The notes beneath the pieces are model-generated. The model was not told the DNA's origin and ran no database searches. It saw nothing but the letters and a program-made list of their open reading frames with translations. A program made the translations under genes and the position numbers. Source: an uncultured archaeon (GTDB lineage: Archaea; Korarchaeota; Korarchaeia; Korarchaeales; Korarchaeaceae). Taken from it: DNA of 6,808 nucleotides. The DNA lies in the NCBI GenBank assembly GCA_938073845.1, contig CALJEO010000005.1, positions 1 to 6,808 on the forward strand, written 5' to 3'. Below, in pieces: positions 1-5,443 of the stretch; position 1 is the stretch's first letter, and every line of letters begins with the position of its first letter.

Positions 1-271
1 CGAGAAGGTTCATGAACATCGCTAAGCACCCCCCGAACGGACCCAGGGATATCGATGCGAACGCTCCCCCCACGAAGTGCGCTGAGGTCCCTCCTGGTAT
101 CGGCCAGTTCAGCATCTGGGCCGCGAATATGGCTGCTGCCATCACTGAGAGGTAGTGCACATCGCCTCCTCCCCTGAAGTACCTCCTGCCCGAGTAGATG
201 ACTATGAGCAGGGATATTAGGTAGAGTGATGCTGCCACAACTGGGTCGAGGAAGCCATCCGGTATGTGCAT
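1..271 (-). CDS. cbiM: CbiM/NikM nickel or cobalt ECF transporter substrate-binding membrane protein, N-terminal part only
   Basis: This is the start of an energy-coupling-factor type metal importer that runs off the left edge; 90 residues are visible of a family usually 200 or more long. It begins MHIPDGFL, the family signature in which the free N-terminus and His2 help bind Ni2+ or Co2+. Residues 11-26 are hydrophobic. Residues 43-65 (AAAIFAAQMLNWPIP, then GGTSAH) match the conserved second region, and His65 is the expected further metal ligand. LGPFGG at 76-81 matches the usual LGPW segment. The ATG at 271 is preceded by GTGAG as a weak ribosome site, and a TATA box lies at 307-317. Next to hydrogenase maturation genes, nickel is the likelier substrate, but sequence alone does not separate nickel from cobalt (cobalamin synthesis). 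The ATPase and T component would be expected downstream, outside the window. Confidence 0.93.
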   Translation of the reverse strand, partial: MHIPDGFLDPVVAASLYLISLLIVIYSGRRYFRGGGDVHYLSVMAAAIFAAQMLNWPIPGGTSAHFVGGAFASISLGPFGGCLAMFMNLL

Positions 272-286
272 AATACTCACTTGATG

Positions 287-340
287 GTAATGTAATACCA
301 CTTCCCTAAAAATATTACGTTCCTCGATATTTGGTAATAC
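287..340 (-). promoter_or_regulatory. cbiM promoter with putative metal-responsive operator half-sites
   Basis: Read on the minus strand, TAATATTTTTA (317-307) is a good archaeal TATA box. It predicts a start near 284-288 and a leader of about 15 bases before the ATG at 271. On the plus strand GTAATAC occurs at 292-298 and again at 334-340, and ATATTAC, its inverted partner with one mismatch, occurs at 312-318. ATATTAC and the distal GTAATAC form an inverted repeat with a 15-base gap, close to the half-site spacing of NikR operators (14-16 bases). The middle half-site lies inside the TATA box, where a repressor would block transcription. TGGTA-N6-TACCA at 285-300 is a further partial palindrome. 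The TATA call is fairly safe; the link to NikR is inference. Confidence 0.5.
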
Positions 341-374
341 AATGAAGGATCCGTTGAGGTGAGCGGTAATAAAT

Positions 375-406
375 AGTCATAAATCCCCGAAGTCATAAAT
401 CTCCGA
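375..406. repeat. 16-base tandem duplication across the hypD stop codon
   Basis: Bases 375-390 (AGTCATAAATCCCCGA) and 391-406 (AGTCATAAATCTCCGA) are two adjacent copies differing only at 386/402. The right copy contains the hypD stop (393-395) and its last codons; the left copy lies just past the stop. This looks like a small recent slippage duplication. No function is evident. Confidence 0.85.
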
Positions 407-1520
407 TGAGCCCTCTGAGGAACTCGCTGCTCCCATACTTAGCCCATATCAAGCATGTTCCCTCTCCTGAGACCATGCATGGACCGTAGGGCCTCTCAGG
501 AGTGCATGCCCTCATGAAGAGGGGACAGTCCGTTGGTTTCGCCATCCCCAAGGTGACCTCAGCGCACCTGCAACCCGGAAGCGAGTCGTCGCGCCACTCC
601 ACCATCTCACCTATTCCGTACCTCCTGAGAGCATCGAACTCCGATAGTTCCTCCTTCAGCGCTAAACCGCTCCTTGGAACGAAGCCTATACCTCTCCAAG
701 CGGCATCAACCACATCGGTAGTTGACTCGATGATCCTCAGGGCCCTCCCGTTTCCCTTGTAGCTGACGGCCCTGGAGTACTCGTTGAAGAGCCTCGCCTC
801 GCCCCTATCTATCTGCCTCAGTATCTCGAGTATGGAGAGGAGCACGTCCACGGGCTCGAAGCCTGATACGGCTATGGGTATCCCATAATCCTCAGCGACG
901 AACTCCCAAGTTGAGGAGCCGGTTATCGTGGAGACGTGACCTGGGGCTATGACACCCCTTATCGGGGAACCCGGGAACTTCTCCAGCACGTACCTCATTA
1001 TCGGAGGGGTGAGACGGTGAGCCACCACAAGGCTCATGTTCTCCGGGATCTCTCCCGAGTACAGGGGGCTGAGCACGGCCGGGGCTGTCGTCTCGAAGCC
1101 TACGGCGAAGAAAGCTGACTCCTTCCCATCTTTGGCTATCTTCACAGCATCAAGCATTCCGTAAACGATCTCGACATCAGCTCCCCTCTCCTTAGCTTCC
1201 TCCAGGCTCTTTGGAATTCCCCTTCTCTTAGAGCCCATCAGCCTGTAGCTGTCACCGAAAGTCAGTACCCTGACACCCTCCATCGCCAGCTTAACCGTAG
1301 CATCAACGTAGTGAGCGGGTGTTATGCAGACGGGGCACCCTGGCCCTGCTATGAGCTCCACGTTCTCCGGCATAAGGTACCTTATCCCGTAATGCGTTAT
1401 CGTCCACTCATGTGTCCCACAAAAGTTCATTATTTTTATATTATCTAGATTTTTACTTAATTCTTTTATCTTTTTAGCGATCTTCAGTGATACCTCCCTA
1501 TCCCTTAGCTTAGCCAGCAA
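393..1520 (-). CDS. hypD: HypD, [NiFe] hydrogenase Fe(CN)2CO assembly scaffold (iron-sulfur protein)
   Basis: HypD is a cytoplasmic [4Fe-4S] protein that, with HypC, holds the iron while the CN and CO ligands are added. It has 375 residues, normal for the family. Visible motifs are FCGTHE (33-38, Cys34), GPGCPVC (59-65, Cys62 and Cys65), GFETTAP (141-147), and a C-terminal cysteine-rich region with Cys317, 319, 332, 339, 348 and 356 (LPGCRC, DCPLF, GPCMVSGEGTC), where the cluster ligands lie. The start is TTG at 1520, 11 bases inside the end of hypF, with GGGTGA as ribosome site about 6 bases upstream. The overlap points to translational coupling. Codons for residues 14-33 are unusually AT-rich (1421-1480, about 17% GC), a lysine-, isoleucine- and asparagine-rich stretch. 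The identification is secure; the exact start is likely but not proven. Confidence 0.98.
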   Translation of the reverse strand: MLAKLRDREVSLKIAKKIKELSKNLDNIKIMNFCGTHEWTITHYGIRYLMPENVELIAGPGCPVCITPAHYVDATVKLAMEGVRVLTFGDSYRLMGSKRRGIPKSLEEAKERGADVEIVYGMLDAVKIAKDGKESAFFAVGFETTAPAVLSPLYSGEIPENMSLVVAHRLTPPIMRYVLEKFPGSPIRGVIAPGHVSTITGSSTWEFVAEDYGIPIAVSGFEPVDVLLSILEILRQIDRGEARLFNEYSRAVSYKGNGRALRIIESTTDVVDAAWRGIGFVPRSGLALKEELSEFDALRRYGIGEMVEWRDDSLPGCRCAEVTLGMAKPTDCPLFMRACTPERPYGPCMVSGEGTCLIWAKYGSSEFLRGLIGDL

Positions 1521-3858
1521 GCTCGCTCACCCTCAGGAGAGAGGCCACCTGCCCCAACGCTATTCCTCCGTCCCCAGCTGGCACCATGTAGTTAAGCCTG
1601 ACCCAAGCCCCGACCTCCCTCAGAGCATCCTCCATACCTGAGATGAGGATCGTATTAACAGCTGCACCACCTGAAACTATCGCGAAGTTGAAATCGCTCC
1701 TGCTAAGGTTAGCTGAAGCTATTTTCCCCAAGGAGTACCCGATGAGGTATATTGAGGTGAAGGCCAGATCCTCTGGCCTCGCTTCCATGCTCATCAACCT
1801 CTCCAGGAACTCGCTCGTATCCACGATACCCCCAACTACCTTCGGGGGATCCATCTCTATCAGCTTACCCCTTGAGGCTAGGGCCTCGAGCCTCATGGCC
1901 GGCTCCCCCTCATAGGTCCTCTCGAAGCAGATACCGAGCAAGGAGCTGATGGCATCCATCACCCTCCCGACGCTCGATATGAGGGGGGTTTTCCCTCTGG
2001 CCTGCATAAGCGTCACTTTAGCCTCCTCCTCACCTCTAGGCAATCCTCTAATCAGGTTCCTCCTCCTCAGGGTTTCTAGCACCTCCTCATCGCTCATGAA
2101 TGTGCTCAGGATGCCTATAAGCATCCTGACTGGGTACCTGGATGCCCTATCCCCACCGGGCATTGGCTGGGGCCTCAGGTGGCCGACCCTCTCGAAGCGG
2201 GAGAAGCTTGAGAGGAGGACCTCCCCTCCCCAGAGGGTCCCGTCATCCCCGTAACCGAGACCATCGACGGCTATCCCTATCGCTTTCCCGGTCAGCCTCC
2301 CCTCGACCATCGCTGAGAGCACATGGGCATGATGATGCTGGACGGTTACGAGGGATGAACCGTACCTTGAGGCCCAGAGCTCAGCCAACCTCCTAGATGA
2401 GTACTCCTCATGCCTATCAGCTACCAACACAGCCCTCGATGGATCTATGCCGTAAACATCTGCGAAGAACTTGAGCATTTTGTCCAGGAACTCCAGGTTA
2501 TCCAACTCATCAGTGTCCCCTATGAATTGCGTTAGAACTGCCTTATCCCCAAAAGCAACTGCTCCAGCATTCTGGAGCTCAGCGCCGAAAGCTATGGCCG
2601 GCCTCTCCAATCGAGAGGGAAGCTTTATCCACATAGGGGCGTAGCCCCTTGACCTTCTGATCATCGTCACCCTCCTGCCTGTGAACCTGACGACGCTGTC
2701 ATCCACCCTGTTCACTATCCTCCTATTGTGGTGCAGGAAGTAATCCACTATCCCAGCTAGGCTCCTTCTGGCGCCCCCCTCATCCGTGCACATCGGCTTG
2801 TTGTGCTCGTTCCCGCTCGTCATTATGAGCACCTTCTCCTCGGTCTCGCTCAGCAGCATGTGGTGGAGGGCCGTGTAGGGGAGCATGATACCGACTAAGT
2901 GAAGGCCCGGTGCCACTAGATCGGAGAGGTCAGATCCCTCCTTCCTCGGGAGGAGGACTATGGGCCTTTCCGGGCTTAAGAGCAGGCCTCTTGAGGCATC
3001 ATCCAATATGGCATACCTCTCAACGGTCCCAAGGTCGAGTGCCATTAGGGCGAATGGCTTTGATGGCCTCCTCTTCCTCTCCCTAAGCTTCCTGACGACA
3101 TCGTCATCGGTGGCGAGGCAGGCGATGTGATAGCCACCAATGCCCTTTATGGCAACTATTTTGCCATCCTCTATCAGTTCAGTGGCTTTCCTTATCGGGT
3201 CATCGGAGCTCACCCTGTTCCCCCTACTATCCTCGAGCCAGAGGGAGGGGCCGCACTCAGGGCATGAGATTCCTTGAGCGTGGAACCTCCTCTCATTACT
3301 CGGATCCCTGTACTCAAGCTCACAATCCCCACAGAGCGGGAAGTCGTCCATGGAGGTGTTCTCCCTATCGTAGGGAACTCCCCTCATCATCGAGAACCTG
3401 GGGCCGCACCAGGCGCAGCTGTTGAACGCATACCTATGATGCCTATCGGAGGGATCGTAGACCTCCCTGAGGCAGTGCTCGCATATGCTGAAGTCAGGTG
3501 GTATCATGGAGTAAAGCTCCGCCCTCCTGTCGCTACTGAGTATTGAGAAACCGGGAGTACCGTTCGGTTGATCTAACCTTATCAGTATCTCCTCTATTCT
3601 AGCTGGAGGAGGTCTCTCATCTAGTAAAGACTTCAAGAAGGATGAGATCGCTCCGTAGCTACCCTCGACCCTTATCTCTACCTCGCTCCCCCCTGAGTTT
3701 CTGACGTAGCCAGATAGACCATACCTGCTAGCTAGCCTGTGGATGAACGGTCTGAAGCCCACCCCCTGGACTACCCCTGAGACCCTTACGTTCAATGCCG
3801 CTATCCCCATTCCAGCGAGATGGGGGCATACTCGGATAAAAGAGTTAACAGAAGTCAC
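1510..3858 (-). CDS. hypF: HypF carbamoyltransferase of [NiFe] hydrogenase maturation
   Basis: HypF converts carbamoyl phosphate and ATP into a carbamoyl-adenylate and passes the carbamoyl group to the C-terminal cysteine of HypE, the source of the cyanide ligands. All domains are present. An acylphosphatase domain spans about 22-110, with VQGVGFRPF at 30-38. Zinc fingers use Cys126/129/148/151 and Cys176/179/199/202. A YrdC-like domain spans about 215-400, with KRRPSKPFALMA and MTSGNEHNKPM. A Kae1-like domain spans about 415-775, with HHHAH at 508-512, VDGLGYGDDG, SGGAAVN and DGGIALG. The spacer between the last two zinc pairs is 19 residues, one more than in E. coli HypF. The start is uncertain. 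GTG at 3858 is only about 6 bases past the predicted transcription start and would be nearly leaderless; ATG at 3810 (MGIAALNVRV) fits the usual N-terminus better but lacks a ribosome site. It is the first gene of the operon with hypD. Confidence 0.97.
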   Translation of the reverse strand: MTSVNSFIRVCPHLAGMGIAALNVRVSGVVQGVGFRPFIHRLASRYGLSGYVRNSGGSEVEIRVEGSYGAISSFLKSLLDERPPPARIEEILIRLDQPNGTPGFSILSSDRRAELYSMIPPDFSICEHCLREVYDPSDRHHRYAFNSCAWCGPRFSMMRGVPYDRENTSMDDFPLCGDCELEYRDPSNERRFHAQGISCPECGPSLWLEDSRGNRVSSDDPIRKATELIEDGKIVAIKGIGGYHIACLATDDDVVRKLRERKRRPSKPFALMALDLGTVERYAILDDASRGLLLSPERPIVLLPRKEGSDLSDLVAPGLHLVGIMLPYTALHHMLLSETEEKVLIMTSGNEHNKPMCTDEGGARRSLAGIVDYFLHHNRRIVNRVDDSVVRFTGRRVTMIRRSRGYAPMWIKLPSRLERPAIAFGAELQNAGAVAFGDKAVLTQFIGDTDELDNLEFLDKMLKFFADVYGIDPSRAVLVADRHEEYSSRRLAELWASRYGSSLVTVQHHHAHVLSAMVEGRLTGKAIGIAVDGLGYGDDGTLWGGEVLLSSFSRFERVGHLRPQPMPGGDRASRYPVRMLIGILSTFMSDEEVLETLRRRNLIRGLPRGEEEAKVTLMQARGKTPLISSVGRVMDAISSLLGICFERTYEGEPAMRLEALASRGKLIEMDPPKVVGGIVDTSEFLERLMSMEARPEDLAFTSIYLIGYSLGKIASANLSRSDFNFAIVSGGAAVNTILISGMEDALREVGAWVRLNYMVPAGDGGIALGQVASLLRVSELAG

Positions 3859-3900
3859 CGTCCGGGTGCCAAACCCAGTGAATTGTAAATATAATTTCCT
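3859..3900 (-). promoter_or_regulatory. hypF-hypD promoter
   Basis: On the minus strand TTATATTTA (3894-3886) is a TATA box, directly preceded by purine-rich GGAAA, a plausible BRE. Transcription would begin near 3864, about 6 bases before the GTG at 3858 or about 54 before the ATG at 3810. A short palindrome, GGGT-gccaa-ACCC (3864-3876), sits at the predicted start and could bind a regulator, though it is only 4 bp per arm. Confidence 0.55.
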
Positions 3901-3937
3901 GAATAAGATAATTGAAGATTAATATGAGCATGAAATG

Positions 3938-4116
3938 TAATATATGGAAATATTCTTGCAGCTATTCCGGATAACTCTACCCGGAAGTGCCGTTGAGCCC
4001 AGTGGACAGGCCTACCGTCAACTCAGTAGCGCATTTAGCTGACGGAAAGTCGGGAAGATTTTTCGACCTGGAGATCATCTGGATTCAGATCATGCGCCTA
4101 GCTCCTCATTGGAGCC
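3938..4116 (+). ncRNA. Candidate structured small RNA between hypF and tatA
   Basis: A TATA-like TAATATAT at about 3938-3945 predicts a plus-strand start near 3967, exactly where a row of hairpins begins. The hairpins are TTCCGG/CCGGAA (3965-3970/3981-3986), CCGTCA/TGACGG (4015-4020/4040-4045), GTCGGGAA/TTTTCGAC (4049-4056/4060-4067, two G-U pairs that form only in plus-strand RNA), ATCTG/CAGAT (4077-4081/4086-4090) and GCTCC/GGAGC (4101-4105/4111-4115). The segment is GC-richer than the AT-rich sequence before it and has no sustained reading frame. It ends before the tatA TATA box at 4148. It matches no RNA family that I recognise. It could instead be chance pairing or a decayed mobile element. 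Confidence 0.3.
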
Positions 4117-4147
4117 CTAAGGATCCTACCCTCCATCCCACGTAAAG

Positions 4148-4187
4148 TTTTATATGGCTTAGGGATCCCCTAGCCTGGGGAATCAGT
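4148..4187 (+). promoter_or_regulatory. tatA promoter and ribosome binding site
   Basis: TTTTATATGG (4148-4157) is a TATA box, with CGTAAAG just before it as a possible BRE. Transcription should begin near 4179, leaving a leader of about 9 bases. GGGG at 4177-4180 could be a ribosome site but lies at or just before the predicted start, so translation may be close to leaderless. Confidence 0.55.
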
Positions 4188-4475
4188 ATGCAATTTGGAG
4201 GTTTTGGAATCTGGGAGATCCTGCTCATAATACTCATAGCGCTCATCCTCTTCGGGCCCAGGAAGCTACCGGAACTAGCGAAAGCCATGGGAGAAGCTGT
4301 GAAGGAGTTCAGGAAAGCTTCCAGCTCTATCTCCGAGGGCAAGGAGGAGAGCACGGCTGAAAGGAGAGAGAGTATCAGGGAGCTCGCACTAAGCCTAGGT
4401 ATAGATGTCACCGGAAAAACGGATGAGGAGATACTCGATGAGATAAGGAAGTTAGTTAAGGAAAGGAAGGAATGA
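4188..4475 (+). CDS. tatA: TatA-family subunit of the twin-arginine protein translocase
   Basis: TatA forms the variable-size passage through which the Tat system moves folded, cofactor-bearing proteins across the cytoplasmic membrane. The 95-residue protein has the family layout: a short N-terminal membrane helix (about 8-22, WEILLIILIALILF) with a glutamate at position 10, the FGPRKLPELA hinge (22-31), and an amphipathic helix (about 28-44, AKAMGEAVKEFRKA). A charged, mostly helical tail follows. Residues 65-95, with LALSLGIDVTGKTDEEILDEI, look like a small helix-loop-helix unit beyond the minimal TatA fold. It has its own promoter and stands alone, with no tatC in the window. [NiFe] hydrogenases with a Tat signal on the small subunit are exported by this route, so its place among hyp genes makes sense, though a general role is equally possible. 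TatA and TatB types are hard to separate in archaea. Confidence 0.95.
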   Translation: MQFGGFGIWEILLIILIALILFGPRKLPELAKAMGEAVKEFRKASSSISEGKEESTAERRESIRELALSLGIDVTGKTDEEILDEIRKLVKERKE

Positions 4476-4482
4476 TCTTTAC

Positions 4483-4576
4483 GATTCTCATCGAAGAATC
4501 TCGTCCATCAGAGGCCTTCAAGTCTCCACTGCCTTAGTGGCTGAGCATCAGCCCGGGTGATCGTTAAAGCACCGGG
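4483..4576 (+). other. Chain of hairpins in the tatA 3' region, possible terminator or structured 3' UTR
   Basis: Starting 8 bases after the tatA stop there are four consecutive stems: GATTCT/AGAATC (4483-4488/4495-4500), CCACT/AGTGG (4526-4530/4536-4540), GGCTGA/TCAGCC (4539-4544/4548-4553) and CCCGG(G)TG/CACCGGG (4552-4559/4570-4576, one bulged G). Neighbouring stems abut or share bases, so they compete or stack. No T-run follows the first stem, so it is not a clear terminator. Confidence 0.3.
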
Positions 4577-4610
4577 AAAGATATTGGCTGAACTCTGAGC
4601 TGTGTAGCCC

Positions 4611-4886
4611 TTAAACATAATTAGCTGGGTTCAAAGAGCCCCCTAATTCATCGGAGCTCTCATAGCCCTCAGGGCGAATCCGCCCACAAAGTTTCACGGG
4701 TGGAGGAAGCCCCTCCATCCGAAGTTCCTTGGTGTTCGGTGTCATAAATACGCGCTCACACCTTAGGACATTGATCGCTTGAAGTGGACTGAGAAAGTGC
4801 TCCCTAACCGCTGCCCTCGATGCATCTGCCCAAGCTGAAGAATGATCGCGGACCAGATCGACCATTGAAGTCAGTATTAGCATCAT
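4611..4886 (-). other. Unassigned minus-strand reading frame with a hairpin-rich end; possible remnant of a mobile element
   Basis: An open frame of 91 codons from ATG at 4886 has no ribosome site that I can see, and I cannot name its product. Its last third reads as charged, proline- and glycine-rich (LPPPVKLCGRIRPEGYESS, then DELGGSLNP) and is full of stems: GGATGGAGG/CCTCCACCC (4720-4698, one A-C mismatch on this strand), GGGCG/CGCCC (4685-4672) and AGAGCTCC/GGGGCTCT (4660-4635, with a G-U pair that forms only in minus-strand RNA). TTGAACCC follows directly. Overlap of a coding tail with a folded RNA is seen at the 3' ends of IS200/IS605-type tnpB genes, where the guide RNA is made. The tail faintly resembles such ends to me, but no catalytic TnpB motif is present upstream. 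It may equally be noncoding. The rest of 4577-4960 shows nothing I recognise. Confidence 0.25.
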
Positions 4887-4969
4887 GAAAGCTCATGCCC
4901 CATAGTCCATATTTCCCTCGATCCCCCCTGAGCAAGTCCTCACCTAGCCCATCCGCGTGGAGGAGGATG

Positions 4970-5008
4970 TTTTTAACTATGTAAGAGTCAGTGCCCAGGT
5001 GGGGGAAG
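4970..5008 (+). promoter_or_regulatory. hypA-hypB-hypC promoter and ribosome binding site
   Basis: TTTTTAACTAT (4970-4980) is a TATA-like box predicting a start near 4999-5001. AGGTGGGGG (4997-5005) lies just before the TTG at 5009 and is the ribosome site if transcription begins slightly earlier. Because the predicted transcript starts downstream of the GTG at 4991, this layout supports translation from 5009. Confidence 0.5.
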
Positions 5009-5443
5009 TTGCACGAGTGGTCACTGGCAGAAGCCGTTATAGAAGCTCTGACACAGGTGATGGAGCAGGAGGGTGCCAGAAGGGCCTCGGAGGTAGAGAT
5101 AATTTACGGAGAGATGATGGAGCTGGAGCTGGATATATTGAAATTCGCCCTAGAGGAGCTATCCAAGGGGACTCCCCTAGAGGGTTCTAAGTTCACGTTC
5201 AATGAGGAGAGAGCCTCCTTCAGGTGTAACTCCTGTGGTCACAGGTGGGATTTCAGACAGGTTCACGAACTACTCCCGGAAGACCTTTGGGTAAGCGAAC
5301 CTGACGGTGGAAGGGAGAGCCCCATCCACTTCATTCCGGATCTGGCTCAAGCTTTGATGGTATGCCCCAATTGCGGCAGTAGGGACTTCGAGGTGGAATC
5401 GGGGAAGGGATTGAGGATAAATAAGGTTATCCTGGAGGTGTGA
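5009..5443 (+). CDS. hypA: HypA, nickel metallochaperone for [NiFe] hydrogenase
   Basis: HypA binds nickel and, with HypB, delivers it to the hydrogenase large subunit. The start is TTG at 5009, giving MHEWSLAEAV. The N-terminal Met-His-Glu is essential in this family because the N-terminus and His2 bind the nickel. An in-frame GTG at 4991 would add six residues and bury that site, so it is rejected. The protein has 144 residues: a nickel domain (1-70, LAEAV, GEMMELELDILKFALEEL) and a zinc domain with FRCNSCGH (Cys73, Cys76) and VCPNCGSRDFEV (Cys119, Cys122). The 42-residue spacer between the pairs is much longer than in bacterial HypA. It contains IHFIP, which resembles the insertion in Thermococcus-type HypA. 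It heads a tight operon, and its TGA stop is followed at once by the next start. Confidence 0.96.
   Translation: MHEWSLAEAVIEALTQVMEQEGARRASEVEIIYGEMMELELDILKFALEELSKGTPLEGSKFTFNEERASFRCNSCGHRWDFRQVHELLPEDLWVSEPDGGRESPIHFIPDLAQALMVCPNCGSRDFEVESGKGLRINKVILEV

Noticed and set aside
502..762. Plus-strand open frame of 86 codons, and others at 936, 1643, 1949, 2142 and 3274
   Set aside because: They lie opposite hypD and hypF, whose family motifs are complete; the plus-strand translations are arginine-, serine- and proline-rich without motifs.
4041..4056. GGAAAGTC, part of the conserved RNase P RNA core
   Set aside because: The surrounding 300 bases lack the other conserved regions and the space between tatA and hypF is too small for the RNA.
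4106..4411. Minus-strand frame of 101 codons
   Set aside because: It is antisense to tatA, which has a clear membrane helix and the FGPRKLPELA motif.
3965..4576. Short hairpins considered as CRISPR repeats
   Set aside because: The stems differ in sequence and no regularly spaced direct repeat is present.
4557..4598. GTGATCG followed by CTGA, like boxes C and D of a guide sRNA
   Set aside because: Box C matches only partly and the internal D' and C' boxes with normal spacing are absent.
4624..4643. GGGTTCAAAG, resembling the T-loop of a tRNA
   Set aside because: The flanking bases do not form a five-pair T-stem and no acceptor or anticodon arms are found nearby.
4957..5190. Plus-strand frame of 77 codons in a second frame
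   Set aside because: It overlaps the hypA nickel domain in the wrong frame and its translation is low-complexity.
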